DNA of 64,000 nt from Euonymus europaeus (Eukaryota > Streptophyta > Magnoliopsida > Celastrales > Celastraceae): NCBI GenBank assembly GCA_963580455.1, contig OY756957.1, positions 5,151,001-5,215,000 on the forward strand, read 5' to 3'. The first letter of the stretch is position 1. Each line of letters starts with the position of its first letter. The notes below the pieces were generated by a model. It was not told where the DNA came from. It worked only from the letters and a program-made list of their open reading frames with translations, and did not search any database. A program made the position numbers and the translations under genes. Positions 11,401-23,731 of this stretch are shown piece after piece.

Positions 11401-14400
11401 GAAGAAAGAGTGGGAGAAGGAGAAAGAGAGAGGAAGGAGAGCTAGGAACTTAGTTTTGCTTGGAGATTTAAGCAAGGTTGAAGGTTCAAGGAAGACTTTG
11501 GGTTTATTTGGCTCTTGAAAGAGGTAAGGATATATTTCGAAATTTTCATGATTGTGTTCAATTCTTGTGTCATTCATGATAGAAATGTGATAAGAGTATG
11601 AGAATGAGTAAACTTGTGGTTTAAAAATGGAAGTTAAAGTGATTATATGCATTTTTGGAAAATGGGTGCCTAAGGGACGAATTTCTTCGATTCCGTTGAT
11701 TGGGTTCAAGTTTGAGGCTTGATTTTGGATATGTTGGTAACTTAAGAGTGGGTAACCTACCCTCAAAATTTGAGACGATTCCGTAAAGGAATCGATAAGG
11801 ACCTAGTGTAACCCTAAGAGGGAAATTTGCGGTTTACGGGGTTCGAGTAAGAATTTGAGCTTGGAAATTTCATATGAGGGTTTAATAAGATATATTAGGA
11901 GACTTGAAATTGTTAATTTGGAATGGGTATGTATAAGGGAGTGCGATTGCACATTTTAGGCTAATATGGCCTAGTTGAGAGAAATGTTTGATTTCGATGT
12001 TATTGATTTATTTCATATATATATATATATATATGAGTTTGGTTATGTTTTGACATTATATGGGGTTCGACTTTGCTTCTTTATTAGGTTTGGGAAAGTC
12101 GGAATCCTAAATTGGTAATAGCATTCTCTATTGTTGCTTGGATAACGAGGTAGGGATTCTTACCCTTTTAAATCATTCCTTAGAGATTTCTCTCTTCATT
12201 CTAAAGAGCGGTTGGTAATCCTTCATTGGTCTTTGATTTGAGTTCTTGCCTAGATTGCTTCCTAGGAAGAACGAGCCATGAATGTTATTATTGAATTTAT
12301 TGCATAACCGATTACATGTTTGATCATCTATCAAGCATAATTTATTCTCAAACATGCATCACGTAGTTACGTATGTATAAAGGATTTTTATATATATGTT
12401 TATTCTTGCATATTGGACATGCTCATTAGATGCATTAGGAGCTGCGGGCACGGGCACGGGCTCGTAGTTCCTATAAGAGTTACGTGTGGATGTGGGAATC
12501 CGAGGGCGGGACGAGACCTACGTCTTATGGCTGGAGAGCTAATTAAGAGTTTGGTCATATAACCGTGTCGGATGTCTCATGAGGTGACACCTATGTGGTC
12601 TGGGGGCAGTGTCAATGTTTCCGATGATATACCGGACATCCGTTGAAAAATGCCAAGATGGACCATATGGTGATGAAGTTGTTTATTATTAATGTGCTCA
12701 TAATAGATGTCATGTTGCTGCATTATGCCATGTTTTCCAATTCAGCCGGATTATCTCGTTAAATCTTTATTTTCCTACTGAGCCTTCTGCTCACCCTACT
12801 TTTCTTCTATGATCTTCAGGTGAGTCTGGTACGAATGTCCAGCTGATGGATCAGTAGGTGGAGACGTGACATGGGAACGCCACCTTGGAGCTTAGGTTCT
12901 TGATAATGTGAACACTCTTGTTTATCTAATACATTTAGTACTTAGATTGGTTTAAAGGATTAAGTATCTATCTTTCAATTACCTTATGAGGAGGATGATG
13001 GACGGTAGAGAGCTGCGCCGTTAAACCGGGACTCTCGTACCGGGATTATGGAACTATGTTCCGGTTGTTGAACTATATACTGGTTATGTGATGAATGACT
13101 TCTTTTACGTATCTTGCATGTGAATAGGTGGCCTGAGGCCCTGCCTAGAGTGTGAATGTGGTTAGCTGGCCTGAGGCCCTGCTAGGTTGCGGATTGAGAT
13201 TTATTTATGATATATATATTGGTGTTGATTGTTGCTCAGGTTGGCATTCTTCGATTTACAGGGAGATGCTGCTGGATTTTCGGTAGAATCCGTGTTACGT
13301 TGACGTGAGAGGAAGTCTTTAGGAGACTAGTGACGTCATCGGTAACGCTTCCGGTTTGGGGCGTTACAGGAATTAAGGTCAAATAAATGGTTTCAGTTCC
13401 AATACATGGTTTCGGTTCTAAATTTGCTAAGACTTTGTAGACCCATCCCCCTCTGTTCCCCTAAAATTTGTAGGGGAAAGATTTGTTTACTAGTAGATAT
13501 CAAGCACCAGCAAACCCCTTCCCCGCGTAATTAAAAACTCACAAACAATGAGAAAAGCTTTTCCCCACTTCTCTTCCCCCTAGTTCCCAGATACTCTCCA
13601 TCCAAAGAAGGCATAAAGGAAGGTCAGAGTAACTTAAGGAAGACATCAGCTCACTAAAAGAAGAGATCAGCAGAAACCTCAAGCACCTCAGGGACAATTC
13701 AGAATCCAATCCACCTTTCATAAACATCTTGCTTAAATAACAAGCTCATATCTATAAAAGAATTTATAATCATATCTCTTCCTATTCGCTTTTCAGTTTC
13801 ATGTTAGCTTTGGTTTTTCACTCCTCTGTTGCTCTCTCTTGATTCTATACATAAGCGGATAATGCCCTTTGAGGTTTAAAATACTTGCCTTAACCCCAAG
13901 TTTTCGCAAGGATCTTGCAATGCCTTTGGAACGACTACCATCAGCATCCATAATTATAACCCTGGACCTGTCCTACAGGAGTAGAAGACAATATATCTAG
14001 ACATCATTGGTGAATCCATAAACAAGGAAAAATAGAATGAAAAATCTTAGGGCATCATTTTGGATACCGAACAAAAAAATAAAAAATTAATATTGGTTTT
14101 GTCCTCTAAATCTTCTACATATGCATATTATTAAAAAATATATATACATTGCAAATTTGGGTTGTTAAAAGTGTAAATTGCGAAACAATAATAATAAAAA
14201 TAATAATAATAAATTGGTTCTTGTCTCATGCCAAGAGCATGACAAGGTGAGTGGAAGTTTTAAAGAAAGGAAAGGCCGAGAAAATTACTTAGTAGTTAGT
14301 ACAACCAAATACAGGGTTAAGGGTATGATAAGTAGATACCAAAATGTTATTTTGCACTTGTCCTGAGCTGCTTTTTTAAGATTAACTAAAATCTGTAGAG

Positions 14401-17288
14401 AGAGATGAAAACATAAATGATAAAGTGCACACCTGAACAGATTTCAAGTTCATAATAACAGCAGCAATTAACATGTCATCAAGTTCTCTTCCACTTCTCA
14501 ACAACTTCCTTACAGTGCCATCAACCTGAAAACTAAGAAACAAGTGTAACAAAATGCTGCAATGGGAACATTTATTGCAACACTTTGAAAATTCACAGCT
14601 GCAAAGTAACTAAAATTCTGAAATTCAATTACATAGCAAATCAACAATAAAAGTCCCACTCACAGATTGAAAGTAACACCATAATACTGCATAAACCAAC
14701 CTCTGGAAAAGTTGCACTTGCATAGCGAAATCGAGCAGCTCGTCTTAGATCAGGAATGCCATCTCTTTCTCGCATAACCTTAACATAGATAATGTCCAGC
14801 ACCAAGATTCATCGCATGTTAGCAAATATAAATATCAGGAAAAATAAGATTTAAGTTTGTCTCAAATCTTAGAATAAAAGCTAGAAGCATACATACGATT
14901 CTAACAACAGCATTTTGCAGAATGTATTCTTGTAACTGGGAACGAAATAGCATGATAACTAGGTTGTTTTCTCTATTTTTGAGAGATCACAAGTTTTAAA
15001 AAATGAAAGCAAGAAAGAAAGAAAGAAAAAAAAACTCTTGCCTCAGGCCGGACATCAATGAGTACAGCACTCTCCTTTCCTGTCAAGAGCTCCAAAGTTA
15101 ATTCAGGAGATAAATCTCCAGCGTAACCATTGTATGTCCATACCCAGTAAAAAATCCTGAAAAAGATCTGATTGAATATATAAATTTCACATGCCAAAAT
15201 GATTTGTTCTCATCTTAACAACAAATGGAAAAAAAATACTAAGCACAAGAGACTGCTTACCACAAAGTGGCTGAGGTGCCAATAAAAAGGACTAATGGAA
15301 CTATTGGATCATTCGGGTCAAAGCCAAGATCTTTCTCTAGCCCTTCAATGGCAACATACACCTGCTTACAGCATATTCAAATTCAAGATTGTTGGCAGAA
15401 TGCGAACAAGTGCAGTATGTTCTTAGTTGAATCCATGCAGTAGGACGGATAATTCGCAAGCATGATTTGAAAAATAGAATTTATGGGATATTTGGTAGAT
15501 AGAAGCTGAAGAGCACTAGTTTGAGCATCAGATAACAACTTCGAGCAATCTAATATAATATTTCCCACTTTGCTACTCAAATTTAACTTGCAAAACTGAT
15601 GTGCTATATGATAATACCTGTTGAAAAGTTGTCCCAACTGGCCTAAAAACTGTTACCACTTTCTCTTCAGATAAGTTAAGTACACCCATGATCTCTGGAG
15701 GAAGAAGCCCCTTGACAGACCCATAAGAATCAACAACCAAAGAAACCCCTTTTGTAATCAAATTCTCCCCCACAATAATTGTACGCCTTAACAAATCAAG
15801 AGTGAGTGCACTTGCTTTAATCGAGGCTTCCTTCAAATCACTAGAAAATCTTGTCAACGTACTGTCAGCATATTCTCCAGTTTGGTCGACAGTATAAAAC
15901 ACTCTACTTACAGCACTGTCTACTGCATCAGAAGTACTTTTAGTGATGGATGATAGCAATGAAGTGACAGAGTCCCTGGAACTTTTTACAGTATTTTCTC
16001 CCTTATTTAGCGAAGAGTTGATATACTCGTTAGCTCCAGCAAGAAAATCATCAACTTTGGTCTTCACACTGGATAGTTGGACATTACCCAGATCCTGACT
16101 GTTAGATGCTGACACGGCAGTCAGGCTTTCAGGTTCCATGGGTCCTATTAAATCAAATGCCTTCGATTTATCTGCAAAATCCATAAGCCCCTCTTCCATG
16201 GAAGATATGCCAGAATTTTCTGCATATATCAGTTCCCCACTTCTTAAAGGGTGTAGCGCATTAATAGCTTCAGATGTGGAACCCCTTGTATCAATTAAAC
16301 TGCATTTGATGTCGTCTGGTTGATTTCTGCAGGAACTAAAGTCAATGAAATCCGTGGATAGTGATCCTTCCATGCTTTCAATAAAATCAGAGAACAATGA
16401 ATTTGCAGCTTCTGTTTTGAATGATGTCTTTTGGAGACAAGAGCCACCAGACAAGCCAAAAACAACCTTATCTTCCAAGATAGACCTGGAATCAGTATCC
16501 TTTCTGAACTGGAAAAAGGGTCGTAAAACTCCATGGGATGTAATCTGCCACGTCCATAGTTCTAAATATATTTATAAATTGCTAAACCAACATACAGTGT
16601 GACTGTAAATGCAATGTCACAAAAATATTTCACATAACAAAACCAGTGCAATACAGATGGATGGATCATTCCTGACTGCCTCAAACTCACATCAATCAAG
16701 ATTTTTATTCTTTAAAGGGCATCAAGCTCTATATGTGACTTTGTGTTTGAGATCTTGGAAAACACCAACTCAATTCCTTTATTGTTAGGGCTTTCAAGTT
16801 ACAGATATTTATAAACACTCTGCCAATTCTTCATGACAATGCAGATAATCCATTCACTCTTTACTGCTATGGATAGCACTATTTCACATTTTAGAATTAC
16901 TTGCACAACCACTCAACCAGGAAAAGAGCTTAGTTCCCTCAAGCCAGTACATGAGCAATTCTCTACAAGCAATCTGAAACATTAACTCAGTAAGAAGTGT
17001 TCTTAACAACTATAAATCATATAAACAACCCTAGTGGGAATTTTTGCATCAGTTTCGTAACATAAATTCAGCACTAACTTAGACAAATCAGAGGCAAAGT
17101 TCGAATTAGCTTGAATTTCAGTAAATGGATAAAGGAATGATATTTGTTGAAAACAATATATTGCCTTAAGTCTTCAGAGACTGAGCATAGAAAATTGCCT
17201 AACTAAGAGCTAACTCCAAAAAGTTGTAGAAGGATATATTCACCTGAGAGAGAGAACAGCATGGCGTGGTAGCGCAAACAGACAACAT
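5402..17288 (-). CDS. Plastid membrane protein with a non-catalytic rhodanese-like domain (At3g59780-type)
   Basis: Thirteen exons, in reading order: 17288-17244, 16508-15618, 15361-15261, 15156-15042, 14778-14701, 14525-14433, 13972-13889, 10359-10261, 9013-8951, 7617-7587, 7168-7122, 6057-5999, 5636-5402. Phases agree throughout and give 646 residues. The start is the only ATG that splices in frame to exon 2; residues 1-15 are Cys/Ser/Thr-rich, as in a transit peptide. A long Ser-rich, partly amphipathic region (to about residue 310) precedes a membrane segment (VPLVLFIGTSATLWIFYWVW). A rhodanese fold follows (AVLIDVRPE, RERDGIPDLRRAARFRY, GGFQSWVKQGLRC), then a conserved tail ending VDLSEA. 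The active-site loop reads IIMDADGSRSKG, with Asp where catalytic rhodaneses have Cys, so sulfurtransferase activity is unlikely. By family this is a thylakoid or envelope protein related to the calcium-sensing receptor CAS. Two introns begin with GC. A 5' UTR intron upstream of 17288 is possible but unproven. Confidence 0.87.
6725..6900 (-). mobile_element. tRNA-derived SINE (Au-like) in an intron
   Basis: Read on the minus strand it has a tRNA-like head with an A-box-like GGTAGAGTTGCTTCG and a B-box-like GTGGTTCAAACTAC, then a body containing GTAAGGCTGCATAGATC. That motif is shared in spirit with the other copies in this window and with Au-type plant SINEs. It lies in the intron between the exons at 7122 and 6057 of the rhodanese-like gene. 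Confidence 0.6.
7790..7935 (-). mobile_element. tRNA-derived SINE (Au-like), truncated
   Basis: Minus-strand reading gives CAGCTGCAAAGGTGCAACC, a weakened B box (ATAAGTTCAATT), then GGAACAGCCTCTCTACATAA and GTGGGGGTAACGTCTG. The same body is seen in the copy at 62930-63068. The A box is decayed. It lies in an intron of the rhodanese-like gene. Confidence 0.6.
11033..13368. mobile_element. Solo LTR of a Ty3/gypsy-type retrotransposon in an intron
   Basis: It begins TGTAATACCCTGACCC and ends GGGGCGTTACA, with inverted TGTAA/TTACA ends, and is flanked on both sides by the 5-bp target duplication GGAAT (11028-11032 and 13369-13373). The length is 2336 bp. No gag, protease, reverse transcriptase or integrase ORF, primer-binding site or second LTR is present, so it is a solo LTR left by recombination. 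The large size and the ends resemble plant chromovirus (Tekay/Del) LTRs; that lineage is an inference. It enlarges the intron 10360-13888 to 3.5 kb. Confidence 0.88.
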
Positions 17289-18180
17289 CTTCACTCAAGG
17301 CGAAAATTGGCTCACTGAAGTCTCATCCACTGCCTCAACAACACAAATAACTGTCAAATTATCAATACTCATGTTTATCGAAACTAATATAATGAATTTG
17401 AATTTAGTGGAGCAGAATAATTTGAATTGAAATAAAAAATTAAAGATAGAGAACAATGTATATTGATTTAGATGAGATAACCAAAAGAGCCATCCATACA
17501 AATTCATGAAATTAATATCAACTTTTTTCTAGTTGGGAATTTTGAAATTCCAAATTATAGTGAGAAGCCTCATTGGAATGAAATCCAGATTCTTTATTAA
17601 AAGATGAAAGGGGGTCAACTAAAAACTACAGCTTAACAAAGCAAATTTGTGCAAAAGCATGGCAAGTTACATGCATACATTTGCCTAATATCCATTTGAG
17701 TTTAGGATACTAAGAAAAAAAAATTCTCTCTAAGGTCAATCGGTAAAGAGATTCAAGCGAAACAAGAGTACCAACAAAACAAATTAAAGAAAACACTAAT
17801 TTGGATCAAACAAAACCAAAAGAAAAAACTTTGTAAATTCCTTACAATGGGATAGATTCTTCCAGGTGGGTTTCGTCAAAATTGCAACACCACTGCCACT
17901 ATAAAGCACAAAACTAGAAAAAGTGAGGGCATTTTTTACCTACTGAAACAATTAGCCGTAGGGACTTCTTTTTGTTCTTCAGAGTTCAAAGAGACGAAGA
18001 AAATAACCCAAAAATTATGAGCGAGAAAAAATCACCCAAAAAAAATTGCCAAAAAGGGTGTCGGTTTCAAATAAGAGTGACCAATTAGACGAAAGAATGT
18101 AGAGATGACGGGAAGATCGGGTGGCTTTAGCTTCATCCTTTTTTTTTTTGGATTATCTTCATCCTTTTGGCTTCTCTTTG
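17289..18180 (-). promoter_or_regulatory. 5' UTR and promoter region of the rhodanese-like gene
   Basis: No ORF here is convincing. The sequence just upstream of the ATG includes a possible AG acceptor (GTTGAGGCAG on the minus strand), so a 5' UTR intron reaching to about 17.9 kb is possible. A pyrimidine-rich stretch lies near 18125-18175. The transcription start is not visible. Confidence 0.3.
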
Positions 18181-18869
18181 CCTCTCGTTTCTACGTGGGG
18201 ACATTTTTGGATTTTAATCAATGGGTGCACAATACTTTTTTTTAGTAAGTTGAAATATGCATTTGATCGATCGTGCTAGATTTTGGGAAAGTTTCGGCAT
18301 TCATAAATCAATTTTGAGTTAAAATGTAACTTATTTTAAATCGAACCGATATCAAATAATTTATCTTACCACCGCTGCAAATTTTTCATCTAAAAATATT
18401 ATAAATTTGGCCAAATTTCACCATGTGATCATAATAATATTATGTTTAGTGTGAATCGAACTCAAAATCTCCCCTGAATCTCGAGTTCATAAGATTTGAT
18501 CTCAAATAAATTCATCAACTACTCTGTTACTCAAACGGTTAGTTAAAATGTATCCACCAATTCTTTTCAAAGCCGAGCTTAGATTAAGCACATCAGGTTT
18601 AGGTTATATATTAATTGTTTATGGTTGCACGCTTGTGCTTTTGACTTTTGATCACAAACCTATGTATTGATCAATAGATCTTCTTATATGATTCTCCATT
18701 GAGTTTTTTTTTAGCTTTCATATGATGAGTTCTAAATCTACATAAACATTAAGCAAACCAATACAAATCTCATTATAAGGAATAAGATTTTTTTTTTTCA
18801 TTAATCTATATACATTTCTTATCGGTACATATATGTGTTAGAAAACAATTTTTATCCTCTGTCGTATAA

Positions 18870-21110
18870 AGTCTTGTAGTTGTTGAGATTTATATAGGAT
18901 CGATACGTGTCGAGTACATATCCAATTGAGTCGGATAGACAAATTTGAATAGTCGAACTTAGGTTAGGATTCATAAAATTGATATTGAGTGATTCAGAAT
19001 CAATTAGACATATTTGAAGTGTTTTTCGAGTTTTAAAGCTACTTAAAAATGGATCTGGGAGGTTAGGAACAAGTTAGGGTGAAATTAACCCAGCAGGTGT
19101 GGACAAAGTAGGTGTTGTCTGGACAGGCTGTAGGACAGTCCAGATAGCAAGCCTACAACATACATTGCCCACGGGAGGCAGTGGCTAATCCGTCCGGACA
19201 GCCTCGTAAGCCATTCGGACTGGCATTGAAGCAAAATCGGGCTAATAGCTCCTAAAACATCCCTTGCGCATAATGTATGGATTTTGCTTGAACCAAACTC
19301 TCTCAAAACACATCTTCTCTCAATTTTTCATCTGTCAACTCTCCAAGAACATCAAACAAGGTAAGATCTCTCATATTATTGTTGTTGGATTCAACTTGAT
19401 TAGGAGATTGTCTCTCTCTAACTGATCACTTTGGTTTTCTTCAAGCTTACAATCCCACAAGTCCTAACTCAAGCCTTGGGTTTTGAGGATCAATGGAGAC
19501 CTAAAGGGGATTCATTCACTCCCATGGATTCCATTTGCAACCTTTGGTAAGTTTCCTAAATCTAGAACCTCGTTGGATTTCGATTGAATATAATTGAGAT
19601 TATAGGTTTATGGGATTTGGGGAGTTTTATCTAAATTAGTATATTTAGAGTTATTAATGATAAATTATGTTGTCTTTAGGGTATGAGTTCAAAGGATTTG
19701 TACTTGAAAAACACTTGATGCTCACGTGAGTGAGCATTTGGAGAATTTTGCATGTTGGTTTTTAAGTTGCATAAAATATTTTTTGCTTGTGTTTGCCCAA
19801 ATGAAACTAGTATCTCATGGGAGGGGTAGGCGAGTAGGAAAAAACTATTTAAAATGATTTTGCATTTTAAATAACTCAGATGTTTCGTATACGTAATTTA
19901 TTCGACAATTTATATAAATACACCCTAATTTGAAATACACAAATGTGATTTCATTTTCAAAGATTTTCATGGTCTGACAAAATTTGAGGACAAGGGTTGA
20001 TTTTATTATTAAAAATGGTTGATTCTCTTTTCGGTTTGGGGTCGAGAAACCGAAACCCGTCTGCCAGTTCTCTGCCCTGGGAGTCACTGACAGATGTAAG
20101 TCGCAGGATGTGCAGCCTTACGATAGGGACCACCTGCCGCTTTAGAAGTGGTCGAATGCCTCTACGAGGGTTCGAACTCACAACATCCACTTCCCCCGTT
20201 AAGAGTTTTGACAAAGTGGGTACCGCTCTCTTTTAAAGAGACATGCATGCATCATCATTTTAATTTGGTTTTGTATTATAATCGGTGTTTGATGATATTG
20301 CTGCAAAGGTTATGAATTTATCGAAACTTGTGGTGGATTCTCTAGTTTATGTAGAGAGTTATTGTGAGTCGATCAACCCAATACCTAGAAGTAAGGCTCC
20401 AGATGCATTGTTAGTCATACTTAAAACCTAGTAAAGCATAACTCGTGATTAGTTTCTTGTGAAAGTCTGGTAGAGGATCTCAGTAGAACTAGTAGATGGT
20501 TGATATTTGGATATATATTACTCGGTGATTGGTAGGTTGGGTTACAAATATATTTATTTTATTGAAATAACTACATTAGATTCGAGCATGCATAAGATGA
20601 TTTCTTTGCTTGGGTATAATTTAGTTTTTTTTTACACATGTTAGTAGCTTTCTATACCATATTGGACACTCGAGCGCCCTTCTCTTTTTTTTTGTTGTCT
20701 GCCTTATCTTTCATGACAGGTGCGCAGTTCCATGAGCAGTCGTCGAGCACCTAAGGCGAGGCATACTCCAGTCCCTTATATGTTTTGCTTAGTATACTAT
20801 ATTTTTTATAGGTTGTTAGTACTTCTGCTATTATATAAACTTTGATATTATGATATTTGTCTATTTTGGGTGCTTGGACACCAGTTAAAATGTTCTGTAT
20901 GTTGGGGCACTTGACATGGATTGCATGATTAGTTCATTTCTCTTTGTATGAGAATTTATGAGTTGGATTTTGTACATATGTTGAAGAAATTTTCTAGACC
21001 ACTTTTGACATGTTTCTCTCTATGACTTTTATTGATGTGCTTGGTTTGACTGGTTGGCACCATTGCTACGCAATATTGTGTCACGTCCTTTGTTCAATCT
21101 TGGGGTATTG
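18870..21110. mobile_element. Probable LTR-retrotransposon remnant, ends undefined
   Basis: There is no coding capacity, but the layout is like a large plant Ty3/gypsy LTR. A leader near 19.26-19.37 kb has a run of short pyrimidine-rich exon-like segments with GT donors (CAAGGTAAGATC). Near 21.06-21.10 kb is GTGTCACGTCC, a motif typical of LTR edges. I could not find matching TG...CA ends with a target duplication, so the call is tentative. A SINE sits inside it at about 20000-20230. Confidence 0.35.
20000..20230 (-). mobile_element. tRNA-derived SINE
   Basis: On the minus strand the head reads GCGGTACCCACTTTGTC (A-box region), then GTGAGTTCGAACCC, a near-perfect RNA polymerase III B box, followed by a body with GTAAGGCTGCACATCCTG. 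The spacing between the boxes fits a tRNA-related promoter. The body motif is shared with the SINE at 6725-6900. Confidence 0.6.
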
Positions 21111-21244
21111 AGTGCACCCCTATTGATAGTTTTTGCAAAAAAAAAATACACCCCATCAGTTCCAAAAACAGAGTAATGCAGAAAGAAAGAAAAAAAGGAA
21201 AAAATATTTGGCTGATTCAAAATCCACTGCTTTACCTTCTTAGC

Positions 21245-21560
21245 CGATTGAAAATCCCTTTTTCTACTCTTGTCCCCCTCAGACCGTCCTTCATATAAGC
21301 CGCTAACAATATATTGTACGAGTCAATATTAGGTTTAATCTTAACATCCTTCTCCATCTTCTCCATCCACTCTCTGAAAGATTCAATTCTATTTTTTCTT
21401 TAACAAAAGTTTTCAAAATCAAATTATAAGAGACAATGCCTGGTATAACCCCATGTCTATTAGGCATATTATCAGACAGTTCATGAACTCTCTCGAATAT
21501 CCTGTTATCCAAGTAAATAGTAAGAATTGCACATAAAAATTTCTCAAAAAAAATCAAAGT
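21245..21560 (-). pseudogene. Pentatricopeptide repeat (PPR) protein fragment
   Basis: The minus-strand translation contains one clear PPR unit with the hallmark GIVSYNLILKTFVKE and part of the preceding helix (FERVHELSDNMP). After a frameshift near 21395 a second unit continues in another frame (EWMEKMEKDVKIKPNIDSYN, then AAYMKDG). No start codon, organelle targeting sequence or further repeats are seen. By family PPR proteins bind organellar RNA; this fragment is broken and very short, so it is a decayed copy. Confidence 0.75.
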
Positions 21561-23064
21561 AGCACTTCTCAGTCACATAATAAAGGGTCTCTGAAGCTTG
21601 TTCGACTATGCCGATGCTGGATTACAACATCATAAGGTGAATATAAAAACCCTCAGACTTGGCAAAAATGAGCGGGCATGCGGAGAGAGATGTGGAAGAG
21701 AGGGCGGTGGCGCCAGAGGGGAACGATGGTGCATTTTGGTGGCTTTGGCTTTCAGCACCACGTTTTACATTCATTATGAACGTAACGCACTTATGAGCGT
21801 TTGGTGAAACCGTGGTGCGTTCCAGCAGTTCGATTTGGACAAACACCGTTTTCAAACGTCCTAAATTCCTAAATCGCACCAGCCCATCCATCTGCGACGA
21901 TAAGTGGCCTCACCTCCGCCTGCGACGATCGATCTGGTAAGTTCATGAACCCTAGCCTCTTTGTTTTTCGTATCTATCTCTCGTCTCGCCTCTCTCGCCT
22001 AACAGATCGTTCATCTGTGCTATTTGCAGAGACGAACCGGCCTCTCTCCGCCTCGTTCCAAACAACAGTGAGGTACTCATCTTGTTCCATCGTCACAATT
22101 CCAACACTGATATTCTTCACCTTTTTTTGGTTTCTTCTTCTCGCATCCTTTTGATTTGTCTAGATCTGCTTATTGGCCTCCAAACCGATTTGTATTGCAA
22201 TAGTGAGATCTTGGTAGCTATCTTTGCTCCTTCGGCTTATTCCTGTTTTAGTTTCTTCTCTTCTTGGTTCAACCCTACTGGCCTTCAAAGTAATTTTAGC
22301 TTATTTGGTTGTGAAACGAGTTATCACATTCCTGTTGTAGTGTTTATCCAACCATCCACTAAAATGCTCATCCTAAAATAACCATTAGAGGATAGATGAA
22401 TTGCAAGATAATTTGTGTTTTATTGGATTCATTTATTGATGAAATACACCTAGTGTGAGAGACAGACGAATATAGTGCTAAAATGATGAACGGTTTGCTA
22501 AAAAATGAACTCATGCATCAATTTTTTTAAGGCTTGCTGCACCCTTGCAAGGGATCTGTTCGAAAGCCCTGGGGTCCTGTGGATTGATTGCCCTAACAGC
22601 CAAGACTTGAAAGTAAGTTGATCTTTTTCTTTGTGTTTTAATTTGAATGAGAATATGCATTATTCTTGGAATGGTGAAATCCCAAATATACGACCTTGTT
22701 TTTAATTACTATGGCTGATATTTCAATTGATAAAGAATAATGCATGAGCATTAAACAAATTATTGATGTTTGCACTATGAGAAATCTAAATGCCGTTAAT
22801 GTTAGTGCTTCAGCATTTTCATTTTGTATATGGACTGAAATTACTTTTTATCTTTTCCCATGTTTCACTTTGTATATGGACTTATATATGGCTAGTTGAT
22901 GTGCAAATCATCTCTGTAATCAGTTTGTTTATGGACTTATAACTCTGTCATGAAGATAAGTTTGCACCTAATTCTTTAATTATTTGAAAATGGATTGTCA
23001 TCTTCGGCTTCATTATGCATTAGCATAATAAATTGCATGATGTTTGCTTATTATCTATGAATTT
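21561..23064. other. Intergenic region, no supported gene
   Basis: Several short ORFs lie here on both strands without recognisable domains. Short segments ending in GT donors, such as CTTGAAAGTAAG near 22605, suggest part of this may be the decayed upstream portion of the Myb/SANT-like pseudogene that follows, but I could not build a coherent protein from it. Confidence 0.35.
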
Positions 23065-23731
23065 ATGGATGCTGCTGCTAGTATGAGTACTACCACCCCG
23101 CCTCCCACACAATGTAGCCAAGGAGCAGACAGGGCTAATTGGGACTCTGCCCAAACAAAAATATTTGTCACTCTCTGTGTTGAACAAGTGAAGGATGGCA
23201 AAAAATAGTGGCTGGATTTGCAGAACAAACTGGGAAAAGGTATAATCAACCACAGATGAAGAATAAATGGAATAATTTGAAGAAAGATTATAAACTGTGG
23301 CAGAAGTTGAAACTACATGACACTGGGACAGGATGGGACCCTGTGCGCAACACAATTCTTGCAGACAACGAATGGTGGGAGAGGAGAATTAAGGTAAATT
23401 ACAATGTCTATGCATGGTTGACTAAATGTTAGTAGTACGTAATTTTGGTTTCATTATTCATTGTCAATCATTCTTTTTAATGATTTTCATGAGGACAAAA
23501 AAGTTGCTAAGTTTCGCCTTGTAGGACCTAAGAATTTGGAAGAATTGGAGTTCCTGTGTTAGTGGTTTATGTGCAACTGGTGAATATGCCTACATACCGG
23601 GAGCAACATCTAAGGGTGCTGCTCATGCTGAGCCGGAGCGAAGAAGGAGATCAAACACTGGGGAGAGTGTGGATATTGATTCGATCAACACTGATGATAT
23701 TGTGTTAACAACTGTGACCGAACATGATTAA
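23065..23731 (+). pseudogene. Myb/SANT-like DNA-binding domain protein, interrupted
   Basis: The first part from ATG 23065 has the start of a Myb/SANT-like domain (RANWDSAQTKIFVTLC) and runs into a stop near 23205. The domain then resumes in a different frame at about 23202 (AGFAEQTGKRYN, QMKNKWNNLKKDYKLW, TGWDP, then EWWERR) up to a GT donor after 23393. A second exon, 23525-23731, fits in phase and encodes ATGEYAYIPGATSKG, a basic Arg cluster and an acidic end. Compared with the usual domain, roughly ten residues plus the frame are lost around 23203, so I call it a pseudogene. Relatives include plant proteins annotated as L10-interacting MYB-like and ORF1-type proteins of PIF/Harbinger transposons; I found no transposon ends. 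Confidence 0.7.

Noticed and set aside
11278..11766. 162-codon minus-strand ORF
   Set aside because: It lies wholly inside the solo LTR and is largely the antisense of a GA-rich leader; the Leu/Ser/Phe-rich translation reflects composition.
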